The notes: a model not told the origin generated them from the sequence alone. A DNA stretch of 64,000 bases from Pontibacillus salicampi (GCF_042434395.1 NZ_JBHLTP010000004.1:62001-126000), one strand, 5' to 3'; shown: positions 1-8,903, counted from the first letter of the stretch. A program made the numbers and translations.

Positions 1-1368
1 ACCATGGACATTAAAATGCCAGTAATGGATGGTGTAGAGGCAGTTCACCACATTAAAAGCTGGAGGAATGATGTGGAAATTATCATGATGACTGCATATG
101 ACGAGTTCCAGTATGCACGAGATGTGATGCGGGAAGGAGTCCAAGAATATGTCCTTAAGCCTGCTAGAAAAAAGGAGCTAATAGAGACCTTTCAACGTGC
201 CATGAAGGCTGTAGAAGCAAAGAATCAGCATGTTCATCAGGTCAATACCACAATGCTGTCAATGATTCAATCAGATATGCTTCAGGCTTATTTTACAGAG
301 AGAGCCCTTGAGTATTACCCTGACCAGCTAGCTTCTTTTTTTCCAATGGCTAAAGGAAGAGGCTGTGTCATTTTAATTCGTTTAATGGATCAGGAAAATT
401 CGGACATTCAATATAATTGGTTAAGAGAATGGTTCGAACGACATACCCATTGCTTAATGGGACCCATTCAGGATCAACACATTCCGATTTGGATTTTTTC
501 CTTCAAAGACGAGCAGGTTGCTGAATCGATAACATCGTTGGGACAATGGGTTAGGACAGCCATTCAATTGTTTTTCTCCCAATTTCATCAGCAAGTAAAA
601 ATGGGGATTGGTTCTTTTTGTGAGAAACCAGATCAATTAATCCATTCGTATCATGAAGCGGTGATTGCTTTATCCTCCATACCAAGCAAGAAGGGGTATA
701 TTCATTATGAGTTAGCCAAATCTCAACTGGAACCAGGGGCATTTCATCAAGTAGTGCAGGAAAAACATATATATGATGCTATCCGTGCAGGAGACGCTGA
801 TTTAGCCATTCATCAATTTGAACAATGGTGGGCTCTTATGCGAGAACAGGATGATGTTTCAGAGCGCTGTAGAAATATACTGTACACCATAGCTGCTATC
901 GTGAAGGAAATGGGTTTTACAGAAGAACCAAGATTCATAGATTTTTCAAGCAAGCCGTTGGACGCATATCGAAGGTTCGTAGTGGAGCGCCTTTCCCATG
1001 CTGCCAGTGTGGTGAAAAGCTGGAAGCGGGTGACATCAAAAGATGCGTTATGGAATGCAGAAGAATGGATTAAAGAGCATTATGACCAATCCATTACGCT
1101 AGAACAAATAGCAGAGCATGTGAATTTAAGTCCATATTATTTTAGTAAGCTGTTCAAGGACCGATTTGAACAGAGCTTTATAGATTATGTGACAGAATTG
1201 CGAGTTGCAAAGGCTAAGGAATTATTGCGAGCAACTGATAAACCACTGAAAGAAATATGTTCTCTTGTTGGCTATAAGGATCCGAACTACTTTAGTCGCG
1301 TGTTTAAAAAGAAAACAGGGCAAACACCTAGCGATTTTCGAGATTCCATCCACCTCACATCAAAATAA
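1..1368 (+). CDS. AraC-type response regulator (YesN-like), 5' end cut by window edge
   Basis: This is the DNA-binding half of a two-component system, of the YesN type usually paired with a YesM sensor kinase. The visible frame is open from base 1; the first methionine lies inside the receiver motif DIKMPVMDG, whose first Asp is the expected phospho-acceptor, so the true start is upstream of the window. A middle region of about 250 residues without a recognised fold follows. The last 100 residues (about 355-450) hold two helix-turn-helix motifs of the AraC family, including the conserved GYKDPNYFSRVFKK. Regulators of this kind normally sit beside the sugar ABC transporters they control, and a sugar-binding protein gene starts 107 bases downstream. 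Direct control of that operon is inferred. Confidence 0.9.
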   Translation, partial: TMDIKMPVMDGVEAVHHIKSWRNDVEIIMMTAYDEFQYARDVMREGVQEYVLKPARKKELIETFQRAMKAVEAKNQHVHQVNTTMLSMIQSDMLQAYFTERALEYYPDQLASFFPMAKGRGCVILIRLMDQENSDIQYNWLREWFERHTHCLMGPIQDQHIPIWIFSFKDEQVAESITSLGQWVRTAIQLFFSQFHQQVKMGIGSFCEKPDQLIHSYHEAVIALSSIPSKKGYIHYELAKSQLEPGAFHQVVQEKHIYDAIRAGDADLAIHQFEQWWALMREQDDVSERCRNILYTIAAIVKEMGFTEEPRFIDFSSKPLDAYRRFVVERLSHAASVVKSWKRVTSKDALWNAEEWIKEHYDQSITLEQIAEHVNLSPYYFSKLFKDRFEQSFIDYVTELRVAKAKELLRATDKPLKEICSLVGYKDPNYFSRVFKKKTGQTPSDFRDSIHLTSK

Positions 1369-1436
1369 TGCGGGTCATTCACAAAAAAATGAAGATGATT
1401 CTAGGACAATAACCCTATCTCTCATGATACATTGTA

Positions 1437-1454
1437 ATTGAAAGCGATTACAAT
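1437..1454 (+). promoter_or_regulatory. CcpA-binding catabolite-responsive element (cre)
   Basis: The 18 bases ATTGAAAGCGATTACAAT match the consensus WWTGNAARCGNWWWCAWW at every position. The site lies 22 bases before the start codon of the sugar-binding protein gene. CcpA bound here would repress the transporter when a preferred sugar is present. This is a consensus match only. Confidence 0.85.
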
Positions 1455-1475
1455 TATGGGAGAGGGGTTTTTTAT

Positions 1476-2783
1476 ATGAAGCATAAACACTATTTTTGGA
1501 TGCTTGCTCTATTATTGCTCGTCTTCACTGCAGCATGTAGTGGGGGAGGAGATGATCAAGCCTCAGGAGGAAATGACGATGGGGGATCAGATGGAGAAGG
1601 AAGCGCAACAGGAAAGGTAGAGTTATTTAGCTGGTGGACAGCTGGTGGAGAAGCAGAAGGCTTAGAGGCTATTATAGAACAGTTTAAAGAAGAACACCCG
1701 GATATTGAAGTAGAGAACGCAGCCGTTGCGGGTGGAGCTGGTTCTAATGCAAAAGCAGTGCTGGCAAACCGTATGCAAGGAGGAGAGCCTCCTTCCACAT
1801 TCCAGGTACATGGTGGAGATGAATTGTTAGCAGGCTGGGTAGCAGCAGATAAAATGGAGCCAATCAACGATCTATATGAAGAGAACAATTGGCAAGATGT
1901 TTTTCCACAAGATTTAATCGATATGGTAAGTAAAGACGGAAATCAATATGCAGTTCCAGTTAATATTCATAGAGGAAATGTCATGTTCTACAATACATCA
2001 GTATTTGAAGAAAATGGATTGAAAGCCCCTACGAGCTGGGAGGAATTCCTGGAGGTTGCAGAAACACTGCAATCCAAAGATATTACTCCTCTTGCATTAG
2101 GAGATAAAAATGTGTGGCCATCCACAATGATCTTTGAAAGTATTTTACTTGCAAACCTTGGGGCAGAGGATTACGACAAGCTTTGGAATGGTGAAATCGG
2201 TTTTGATGATGAACGAGTGGTACAATCCGCTGAGACATTTAAAGAAGTTTTAGCATACGTAAATGAAGACCATAGTGCTCGTGCTTGGCAGGATGCTTCT
2301 CAATTAGTGGCTGATGGAAAGGCTGCCATTAATATTATGGGAGATTGGGCTAATGGATACTACCAAAGCAAAGAGCTAAAAGCAGAAGAAGACTATGGAT
2401 GGGCCGTAACACCAGGCTCTGAAGGTACCTTCATGGTAATCACAGATACTTTTGGATTACCAAAGGGCGTCGAAAATCCTGATCAGGTAAAAGAATTTCT
2501 TGCAACATTAGGTTCTAAAGAAGCACAGGATACCTTTAATCCAATTAAAGGCTCTATTCCAGCAAGAACAGATGCAGATTCATCTAAATACGGACCTTAT
2601 TCCACCGACACTATTAAAGATTTTAGTGAAGCAGCATTAGCACCAAGCCTTGCTCATGGTTCTGCTGCACCTGAACAAGTAGTAACAAAGGTGAATCAAG
2701 CTGTGAACGTTTTCGTTTCCCAACAAGAAGTAGATGCGTTTATTCAATCACTACAAGACGCTACAAGCTCCTTGAGTGAATAA
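1476..2783 (+). CDS. ABC transporter sugar-binding lipoprotein (CUT1, glucose/mannose-type)
   Basis: Extracellular receptor of a carbohydrate ABC importer, 435 residues. The N-terminus is a lipoprotein signal: lysines, a hydrophobic stretch, then the lipobox TAAC with the modified Cys near residue 21, and a Gly/Asp/Ser-rich linker. The mature part has the family 1 extracellular solute-binding layout. Motifs FSWWTAGGE and VNIHRGNV resemble binding proteins of the glucose/mannose GtsA/GlcE group rather than maltose-binding proteins; the substrate assignment comes from remembered similarity. It is first in an operon with two permeases, behind a cre site. No ATPase is present; CUT1 systems often borrow a shared MsmX-type ATPase. 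A leaky terminator-like hairpin follows, which would make this gene more highly expressed than the permeases. Confidence 0.92.
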   Translation: MKHKHYFWMLALLLLVFTAACSGGGDDQASGGNDDGGSDGEGSATGKVELFSWWTAGGEAEGLEAIIEQFKEEHPDIEVENAAVAGGAGSNAKAVLANRMQGGEPPSTFQVHGGDELLAGWVAADKMEPINDLYEENNWQDVFPQDLIDMVSKDGNQYAVPVNIHRGNVMFYNTSVFEENGLKAPTSWEEFLEVAETLQSKDITPLALGDKNVWPSTMIFESILLANLGAEDYDKLWNGEIGFDDERVVQSAETFKEVLAYVNEDHSARAWQDASQLVADGKAAINIMGDWANGYYQSKELKAEEDYGWAVTPGSEGTFMVITDTFGLPKGVENPDQVKEFLATLGSKEAQDTFNPIKGSIPARTDADSSKYGPYSTDTIKDFSEAALAPSLAHGSAAPEQVVTKVNQAVNVFVSQQEVDAFIQSLQDATSSLSE

Positions 2784-2789
2784 AAAAAC

Positions 2790-2812
2790 AAGGGAGGACC
2801 TCCTCCCTTTCC
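2790..2812 (+). terminator. Hairpin after binding-protein gene, probably a leaky terminator
   Basis: A perfect 9-bp stem (AAGGGAGGA 2790-2798 with TCCTCCCTT 2801-2809) follows the stop codon but is trailed by only three T residues. It probably stops some transcripts and protects the 3' end of the binding-protein mRNA. Confidence 0.65.
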
Positions 2813-2820
2813 TAGCGTCA

Positions 2821-2917
2821 AATCTCGCGGGGGTCATCAGGTAATCCTTTCTGGCAGAGGTGATAACACCACGGCGATGCTTACCTTAAGGCTGTCGAGA
2901 GTAATAAAGACACTTTT
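2821..2917 (+). other. Unidentified structured intergenic segment
   Basis: Between the hairpin after the binding-protein gene and the first permease there is GC-richer sequence with nested complementary pieces: an outer CTCG with CGAG, an inner AGGTAA with TTACCT, and a small GGTG-ATAA-CACC hairpin. I do not recognise it as any riboswitch class I know. It may be an mRNA-stabilising structure or an unassigned RNA motif. Confidence 0.35.
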
Positions 2918-2968
2918 GCTTATCTATAGTATTTATATGATTCGTTCTAGTAGGAAGGAGGTAATGAC

Positions 2969-3877
2969 TTGCTTGGTAGATATTCTGATCGTATATGGTC
3001 GCTTATATTTATCGTGCCATCAATTGTACTAATTGGTGTGTTTGTGTATGGATTCATAAGCTGGACAGGATATGTTTCCCTTAGTGAATGGCAATCGTTA
3101 ATTCCAAATTATTCGTTTGCTGGGTTGGAGAACTACACCACGCTCTTTCGGGATTTCCGTTTCCAAGCAGATATCCGTAACACCATTTTCTTCACCATAC
3201 TTTTTATCGGGGCAGTAGCTATTGTCGGACAGCTGCTGGCCGTGCTAATTGATCAAAAGATTAAAGCAGAGTCCTTATTCCGTAACATTTTCCTCTTTCC
3301 AATGGCGTTATCCTTTGTTGTAACAGGTGTCATTTGGCAATGGCTCTTAAACCCTTCTACAGGGGTTAATTTGCTTTTAGAGAAAATCGGTATAAGCCCT
3401 AAATGGTATGTTAGTACAGAAATTATTCCAGGCATCCCGCTAGGTAAGATCGAATTTGGAATACCAGTTGCCATCATCGCAATTGTTATAGCAGCCGTAT
3501 GGCAAATGACTGGTTTTTCTCTGGCAATGTATTTAGCGGGACTAAGGGGAGTACCGGAGGAGTTAAAAGAAGCTGCTAGAATTGATGGTGCTTCTGAATG
3601 GAAAGTTTATTTTAAAGTAATTATGCCGCAGCTTCGCCCGATTACGATGAGCGTTATTATCATCATGGCCCACATATCTCTTAAAATATTTGATTTAATT
3701 TATGCCATGACCGGACCAGGTGCAAACTTTGTAACGGATGTGCCGGCACTATACATGTTTGAAACAACGTTCCGGGCTAACAATTATGCTGGTGGTGCTG
3801 CTATTGCCATTATTCTATTAATCAGTGTAGCTGTTTTCATTATACCGTATCTGTTAATGAACAGGAGGGAGGACTAG
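2969..3877 (+). CDS. Sugar ABC transporter permease (MalF-like)
   Basis: First integral-membrane subunit of the carbohydrate importer, 302 residues with about six membrane segments. The inner-membrane permease loop that contacts the ATPase is visible as EAARIDGASEWKVYFKVIMPQL near residue 205, the EAA motif. The start is a TTG at 2969, placed six bases after the strong ribosome-binding site AGGAGGT (2956-2962); a nearby ATG at 2964 is out of frame. The second permease begins two bases after its stop, so the two are translationally coupled. Confidence 0.92.
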   Translation: MLGRYSDRIWSLIFIVPSIVLIGVFVYGFISWTGYVSLSEWQSLIPNYSFAGLENYTTLFRDFRFQADIRNTIFFTILFIGAVAIVGQLLAVLIDQKIKAESLFRNIFLFPMALSFVVTGVIWQWLLNPSTGVNLLLEKIGISPKWYVSTEIIPGIPLGKIEFGIPVAIIAIVIAAVWQMTGFSLAMYLAGLRGVPEELKEAARIDGASEWKVYFKVIMPQLRPITMSVIIIMAHISLKIFDLIYAMTGPGANFVTDVPALYMFETTFRANNYAGGAAIAIILLISVAVFIIPYLLMNRRED

Positions 3878-3879
3878 GT

Positions 3880-4695
3880 ATGAAGAACATTACTAAATCT
3901 ATTATTTATTTACTGCTTATTGGCTTTAGCTTATTTTACTTAATGCCTGTTTACGTTCTAATTGTTACAAGCTTAAAGCCTTTCGATGAAGTTTCTCTAG
4001 ATACCATGTGGTCCTTACCTCAAACGGTTGATTTCAGCAGCTATAGCAAGGCATTTGCAGAGCTTGCTCCAAATATTATGAATTCGTTTTATCTTGTTAT
4101 CCCGGCAACCCTGTTATCTGCGTTACTGGGATCATTAAATGGCTATGTATTGTCAAAATGGAAATTTAAAGGTTCAGAGCTCGTGTTTACTTGTATATTA
4201 TTTGGGATGTTTATTCCTTATCAGAGTATTCTTATTCCTTTGATTGTGACATTAAGGGATTTAGGATTATACAATTCTATTCCGGGTCTTATCTTTACTC
4301 ATGTTGTGTACGGTCTCCCTATTACAACACTCATGTTCCGAAATTTCTATGCCAGCATTCCAGATGCGATGATAGAATCGGCTAAAATTGATGGTGCCAG
4401 CTTTATTAAGGTATATCGTCATATCATGATTCCTCTTTCCATCACTGGATTTATTGTCGTGGCAATCTGGCAATTTACAAATATATGGAATGAATTTTTG
4501 TTTGCTGTCTCTCTTACTCAGTCTGACCAGCAGCCTGTCATGGTTGCCTTGCAGAACCTTGCAGGTAGCCAGGTAGTAGAGTGGAACGTTCAAATGGCAG
4601 GTGCAATTCTAGCAGCTCTGCCAACATTGCTTGTCTACATTTTATTAGGAAAATACTTTGTAAGGGGACTGTTGGCCGGATCGGTTAAAGGATAA
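3880..4695 (+). CDS. Sugar ABC transporter permease (MalG-like)
   Basis: Second permease subunit, 271 residues with six predicted membrane segments. The EAA loop is visible as ESAKIDGASFIKVYRHIMIP near residue 167, and the C-terminal GLLAGSVKG is typical of MalG-type subunits. A GGAGG ribosome-binding site overlaps the end of the preceding gene. The operon ends at a strong terminator at 4764. The transporter therefore consists of one lipoprotein and two permeases and must use an ATPase encoded elsewhere. Confidence 0.92.
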   Translation: MKNITKSIIYLLLIGFSLFYLMPVYVLIVTSLKPFDEVSLDTMWSLPQTVDFSSYSKAFAELAPNIMNSFYLVIPATLLSALLGSLNGYVLSKWKFKGSELVFTCILFGMFIPYQSILIPLIVTLRDLGLYNSIPGLIFTHVVYGLPITTLMFRNFYASIPDAMIESAKIDGASFIKVYRHIMIPLSITGFIVVAIWQFTNIWNEFLFAVSLTQSDQQPVMVALQNLAGSQVVEWNVQMAGAILAALPTLLVYILLGKYFVRGLLAGSVKG

Positions 4696-4763
4696 CAGCA
4701 CTTCATTTAGTAAGTGTACACAAAAAAACCTGTAGAAAACGGGAAGGTTTCTCTACAAGTGTT

Positions 4764-4789
4764 AGGATGGGGAGCTCCCATCCTTTTTT
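4764..4789 (+). terminator. Rho-independent terminator after sugar transporter operon
   Basis: A perfect 8-bp stem (AGGATGGG with CCCATCCT) is followed by a run of six T. The gene on the other strand ends one base further on, so the hairpin may serve both directions. Confidence 0.88.
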
Positions 4790-5812
4790 CTATGGAAATA
4801 TGCCATCTACATTTGCAGCGGCAAATAAACAGCCTGCCTGTTCGACACGTAGCTGTCCTCCCTTATGAGCAGGAATATAAACACGTTCCCCTGCTTTACA
4901 TTCGATTTCTTTTCCATCTGTTATAAATGTTCCTTTCCCTTCGAAAACGTGTACTACTTGCGCGGTTGTCTGTTTACTTATGCTTTTGGAGGTAAAGGCA
5001 TCAGAGCGGTGAATCAGAATATCACTGGCTCCTTTAACAATTAGCTCTTGTATGATAGAGCCAAGAGCCCCCTTTTTTAATTGGTGGTAAGGCTCCTCCA
5101 CTGGGAGGTATTCCTTGGCATGTTTCATGAGTGCAGTTTTGTTGCCGTCCATCAGCTTCTTTTCATCTAGAGCAACGGGGAAGAAGGAATGAATATCCTC
5201 CTCTTGAAGCCGAAAAACATTCGGAGTGGAAGAGGCTAGTATTTGTTCCATTAAAGGTGGGTGCGTTTGCTGAAGAAACAGCCACTTTGGCTTAAACACC
5301 ATCATAAAGTAATGATTTGTCGGGAAGCCGTCCTCATACGCTAATGGTATATTACTGGTGACATACATGGCAGAGCCTTGAAAAGCAAATTCACATAAAT
5401 GGTGATAGGTAGGTTTAGGGATAGAGGGATTCCATTTATGGTCGTCTAGTTCATATAATTCATGAAGAACACGCCAGAACATTTTGTGATACGTTTCAAT
5501 TGTAAATGGCTTGCGAGCTGGCTGGAAAAGGGCAACAAAAGCAGTATTTTTACCATATTTTCTAAAATTCTTCACATAAGAGGTTAATTCAACAGCAAGT
5601 CTCTCTAAATCTTTCTTTTGAAAAGTAGAATCAATAAATGCTAATCGTAATTGACGCTGTTTAAATCCTTCTAACCCCAGATTGTTGGAGTATGTGTTGT
5701 TCTCTGCTAATAAATCAGATGCAAACTGATCGAACACATCATAACCCCAGGTAGGCATCTTGGTTGGGAGGTATGTTTCAGCCAGGTGCTTGATTTTCGT
5801 TTCCATATCCAC
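4790..5812 (-). CDS. YqcI/YcgG family protein with C-terminal cupin-like domain
   Basis: A 340-residue cytoplasmic protein. Residues 1 to about 250 look like the YqcI/YcgG family of unknown function: the segment GLEGFKQRQLRLAFIDS, then an FVALFQP strand, and MMVFKPKWLF. The last 75 residues have the alternating glycine and acidic pattern of a small cupin barrel (HVFEGKGTFITDGKEI, then GERVYIPAHKGG). YqcI/YcgG proteins I remember are about 250 residues, so the C-terminal part appears to be an extra domain. The start is GTG at 5812 or, with better spacing from the GGGGG ribosome-binding site, ATG at 5806. It converges with the sugar operon. Metal binding by the cupin part is not assured, because the usual histidines are sparse. 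Confidence 0.72.
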   Translation of the reverse strand: MDMETKIKHLAETYLPTKMPTWGYDVFDQFASDLLAENNTYSNNLGLEGFKQRQLRLAFIDSTFQKKDLERLAVELTSYVKNFRKYGKNTAFVALFQPARKPFTIETYHKMFWRVLHELYELDDHKWNPSIPKPTYHHLCEFAFQGSAMYVTSNIPLAYEDGFPTNHYFMMVFKPKWLFLQQTHPPLMEQILASSTPNVFRLQEEDIHSFFPVALDEKKLMDGNKTALMKHAKEYLPVEEPYHQLKKGALGSIIQELIVKGASDILIHRSDAFTSKSISKQTTAQVVHVFEGKGTFITDGKEIECKAGERVYIPAHKGGQLRVEQAGCLFAAANVDGIFP

Positions 5813-5871
5813 ATTCCCCCATATATACAGATAAGCTCTACAATATATGAGGGAGTACGTAATTTTATGCG

Positions 5872-6558
5872 TTATTTATCTGAGAACGCAGATAGGGATT
5901 TATAGCAAAACCACCAGTCCAGACAATTGTATTCGCCTTGCTTCTCCCCTTCCATGCGTTTCTGAATTTCTTTGATGTTCCCGGCAGGAGGGAGAATAAC
6001 ATCGCTTCCAAGCATCTGATTATGAGGCCAATTCTCTGGCATAGCTACATTAAATAAAGAAGCAGTTTGTAGAGCATGGACAGATCTCCATATTTCTTGC
6101 ACACTTCTACCTATTTCCTCGGGGTAAAATAAGGTTTGGCGGATAGTACCGCTATCATCTACGATAAAAACACCTCGAACCGTTCTTGTACCCTGGCCTT
6201 CTGGAAGCATACCAAGCATTTTAGATAACCTTCCTAAAGGATCGGCAATGACAGGAAAGGTAATACCAATTTGTGTATTATCATGAATCCATTCAATCCA
6301 TTTTAAATGGGCATACACTTGGTCCACGGATAAACCAATTAACTCTGTCCCCATCTTGTTAAAGTCCTCTTGATATTGCTGAAAGGCAATGAATTCTGTT
6401 GTACATACTGGTGTGAAATCTCCTGGGTGACTAAACAATACAAACCATTTGCCTTGGAAATCATCAGGTAAGGTTTTACGTCCTCTAGTTGTTTCAACGG
6501 TAACTTTAGGAAATGTCATCCCAATGGTTGGATGTGTATACCCTTCTGCTTCCTTCAT
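5872..6558 (-). CDS. Peroxiredoxin, Prx6-like with archaeal-type C-terminal cysteines
   Basis: Thiol peroxidase that reduces hydrogen peroxide and organic hydroperoxides in the cytoplasm, 228 residues. The peroxidatic cysteine is Cys52 in FSHPGDFTPVCTTE. The C-terminal arm carries Cys212 and Cys218 in NCLDWWFC. The same spacing is found in hyperthermophilic archaeal peroxiredoxins (Aeropyrum Cys207 and Cys213), where these residues act as resolving cysteines, so this is probably not a strict 1-Cys enzyme. The ribosome-binding site AAGGGGG stands before the ATG. It appears to be a single-gene unit on the minus strand, upstream of the YqcI/YcgG-cupin gene. Confidence 0.9.
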   Translation of the reverse strand: MKEAEGYTHPTIGMTFPKVTVETTRGRKTLPDDFQGKWFVLFSHPGDFTPVCTTEFIAFQQYQEDFNKMGTELIGLSVDQVYAHLKWIEWIHDNTQIGITFPVIADPLGRLSKMLGMLPEGQGTRTVRGVFIVDDSGTIRQTLFYPEEIGRSVQEIWRSVHALQTASLFNVAMPENWPHNQMLGSDVILPPAGNIKEIQKRMEGEKQGEYNCLDWWFCYKSLSAFSDK

Positions 6559-6720
6559 GAGTGTATCCCCCTTATGATTGGATGCGTCTTATCTATATTC
6601 CATCTGGTCTATATTCATGAAAAGAAGGTAAGACTTTTTAAGATAGAAAAGGATTTTCATGAGTAAAGATGCTGAATCATGACACAATAAATGTATCAAC
6701 TTGTGAAAGGAAGAAAAAGG

Positions 6721-7353
6721 ATGAAAAGAATGATACTTATTACTGGGATACTGTTAGTGGCGTTAGTAATGGCATTTAGTTACCCTGACTACACCAATGC
6801 CCAGCAGAACACAGATACTTACACAGTTAAGCGAGGGGATACGCTTTGGAAAATATCTAGGAAATACAAAATAGGTCTATCGGAAATCATTAATGCCAAT
6901 CCCCAGTTTCATAACCCTGATTTGATTTATCCAGGGGATAGAGTTACGATTCCATTGAAGCAAAATATTAAGTCTATTGAGCAAGAGGTGATTCGCTTAA
7001 CGAATGAGGAGCGTGCTAAATATGGACTCCCTTCCTTAAAAGCGGATTGGCAGTTATCAAGAGTAGCTCGATATAAATCCAGAGATATGCGGGACAATAA
7101 TTATTTCTCTCATAACTCACCTACTTACGGGTCACCATTCCAAATGATGGATAGCTTTAATATATCCTATCGCAAGGCAGCAGAGAATATTGCAGCTGGA
7201 CAAACCACTCCTCAAGCAGTCGTAAAGTCCTGGATGGATAGTTCTGGCCACAGAAAAAATATACTAGATAAAAACCTGACCTATATTGGAGTTGGATACG
7301 CCAAGGGTGGAAGTTACGGCCACTATTGGACACAACAATTTATCACTAAATAA
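6721..7353 (+). CDS. Secreted LysM-CAP domain protein
   Basis: An exported cell-wall-binding protein of 210 residues from the ATG at 6721. An in-frame ATG at 6691 lacks a ribosome-binding site, while AAAGGAAG precedes 6721, which also starts a clean signal peptide ending near NAQ. One LysM domain (YTVKRGDTLWKIS to GDRVTIP) binds peptidoglycan. The C-terminal CAP (SCP/PR-1) domain has the motifs YFSHNSPTYGSPF, AAENIAAG and SGHRKNILDKNLTYIGVGYA. This is the SafA/YkwD-like arrangement seen in many bacilli. A function in the cell wall or spore coat is inferred; CAP domains in bacilli have no settled enzyme activity. Confidence 0.88.
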   Translation: MKRMILITGILLVALVMAFSYPDYTNAQQNTDTYTVKRGDTLWKISRKYKIGLSEIINANPQFHNPDLIYPGDRVTIPLKQNIKSIEQEVIRLTNEERAKYGLPSLKADWQLSRVARYKSRDMRDNNYFSHNSPTYGSPFQMMDSFNISYRKAAENIAAGQTTPQAVVKSWMDSSGHRKNILDKNLTYIGVGYAKGGSYGHYWTQQFITK

Positions 7354-7362
7354 TATGAGGTG

Positions 7363-7391
7363 AAAAGCTAGCTGTTAGAGCTAGCTTTTAC
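7363..7391 (+). terminator. Rho-independent terminator after LysM-CAP gene
   Basis: An 11-bp perfect stem (AAAAGCTAGCT 7363-7373 with AGCTAGCTTTT 7379-7389) with a short T run sits just past the stop codon. Confidence 0.8.
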
Positions 7392-7513
7392 CATGATGAT
7401 GGGGGATTCACGGAACACATAATTCTACAAAAAAATTTATTTTTTGATAAAGTCGCTTGGTTCTAGGATTTACTTATGATGGACTAAAAAATAGTAAATA
7501 ATTTCCATTGCAA

Positions 7514-7538
7514 GACGTCTGACGAATTGGTACAATTC
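7514..7538. promoter_or_regulatory. Palindromic candidate operator upstream of nucleoside transporter
   Basis: Two perfect palindromes lie side by side about 80 bases before the transporter start: AGACGTCT (7514-7521) and GAATTGGTACAATTC (7524-7538). The second resembles operators of GntR/HutC-type repressors. No regulator gene is adjacent, so the bound protein is unknown. The rest of the 264-base gap (7354-7617) shows no riboswitch or gene. Confidence 0.4.
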
Positions 7539-7617
7539 TTCAAGAAGGTAGAGATGAAAGCATTTTCATAACTTCTATTTTAGGCGTAAATATATACTTA
7601 TTAAGGGGGAAAAGCTC

Positions 7618-8829
7618 GTGGATATTCTTTTTGGTTTGCTTGCAATTGTTCTTGTATTGGGTATAGCATTCCTTATGTCGAATGACCGAAAAAATATCAA
7701 CTATGTTGGTATTGGTGTTATGTTGGTTTTCCAATTAGCGACAACTGCATTCTTCTTCAATACTACTATTGGGAAAACAATTATAACAGCAATTTCGGCT
7801 GGTTTTAACAAGTTAATTGAATTTGGTAAAGGCGGCGTAGGTTTTGTATTAGGTAACGTGGCGACAAAAACAATGGAGGATGGTTCTCCAGCGTCTGTCT
7901 TTTTCTTTGACGTTTTACTTATCATTATTTTCTTTGCAACGATTCTGTCCGTCCTGACTTATTTGAGAATTCTACCACTTATTATTAAATATATTGGTGC
8001 ATTTATTTCATGGATTACTGGTTTGCCAAAGGTAGAATCCTTTAATGCAGTAAACAGTATGTTTTTTGGACAATCCGAAGCACTTCTAGCTATTAAGTCT
8101 CAATTCCATCATTTAAGCTCCAACAGACTATATATTGTTAGTGCTTCAGCGATGGGGTCTGTCTCTGCTTCTATCGTTGGTGCATATCTGGGAATGCTTC
8201 CTGAACAGTACGTGTTAGTGGCTATTCCTTTGAATATGTTTAGTGCTTTGATTTTAGGCTCTATGATTGCTCCAGTCAAGGTTAAGAAAGAGGATGATAG
8301 AGTAGATATTAAAGATGTTTCTGGTGCAAAGAGTTTCTTCGAAGCAATGGGGAATGGTGCATTAGACGGTGGTAAAATTGCACTAATCGTAGCTGCTATG
8401 CTTATTGCCTTTATAGCATCTCTGAATTTAGTAAACGCTATTATTCAATCTGTATTTGCAGGGGTAACCCTTCAAATGATTTTAGGTTACATTCTAGCTC
8501 CAATTGCCTTCTTAATGGGTATTCCAGGGGATGAATTAGTCCAAGCCGGAAGCCTGATGGGGACGAAGATTGTAACAAACGAATTTGTAGCAATGCTTGA
8601 ACTTCAGTCCCTTATTAATGACTCTGCATTATCCGAGAAGACTGTCGGAGTGGTTTCTGTATTCCTTACAAGCTTCGCTAACTTCTCTTCTATTGGTATC
8701 ATCGCAGGAACTGTGCAAGGAATTGATCCCCAAAAAGGAGCAACCGTTTCTAAGTTTGGACTTAAGCTTCTAATCGGTGCAACACTTGGATCAATCCTAT
8801 CTGCCACTATCGCAGGTTTATTCCTATAA
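7618..8829 (+). CDS. nupC: Concentrative nucleoside transporter (NupC family)
   Basis: Proton- or sodium-coupled nucleoside importer of the CNT family, 403 residues with about ten membrane segments. Family signatures include GQSEALLAIKSQFHHLSSNRLY around residue 157 and the C-terminal GSILSATIAGLFL. The GTG start follows AAGGGGG. The length matches bacillar NupC. The nucleoside specificity cannot be read from sequence. A terminator follows closely, and two palindromes in the upstream gap may be its operator. Confidence 0.92.
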   Translation: MDILFGLLAIVLVLGIAFLMSNDRKNINYVGIGVMLVFQLATTAFFFNTTIGKTIITAISAGFNKLIEFGKGGVGFVLGNVATKTMEDGSPASVFFFDVLLIIIFFATILSVLTYLRILPLIIKYIGAFISWITGLPKVESFNAVNSMFFGQSEALLAIKSQFHHLSSNRLYIVSASAMGSVSASIVGAYLGMLPEQYVLVAIPLNMFSALILGSMIAPVKVKKEDDRVDIKDVSGAKSFFEAMGNGALDGGKIALIVAAMLIAFIASLNLVNAIIQSVFAGVTLQMILGYILAPIAFLMGIPGDELVQAGSLMGTKIVTNEFVAMLELQSLINDSALSEKTVGVVSVFLTSFANFSSIGIIAGTVQGIDPQKGATVSKFGLKLLIGATLGSILSATIAGLFL

Positions 8830-8866
8830 TAAACATAGAGGTAAGCAGATTTGAATCAAAATGGTT

Positions 8867-8903
8867 AAGCTGAAGGAGATACATTCTCCTTCAGCTTTTT
8901 TAA
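8867..8903 (+). terminator. Rho-independent terminator after nupC
   Basis: A perfect 13-bp stem (AAGCTGAAGGAGA with TCTCCTTCAGCTT, five-base loop) is followed by a T run. It also shows that the frame open upstream of the aldehyde dehydrogenase start is not coding. Confidence 0.93.

Noticed and set aside
7354..7617. Purine riboswitch upstream of the nucleoside transporter
   Set aside because: The conserved purine riboswitch core elements are not present; only palindromes were found.
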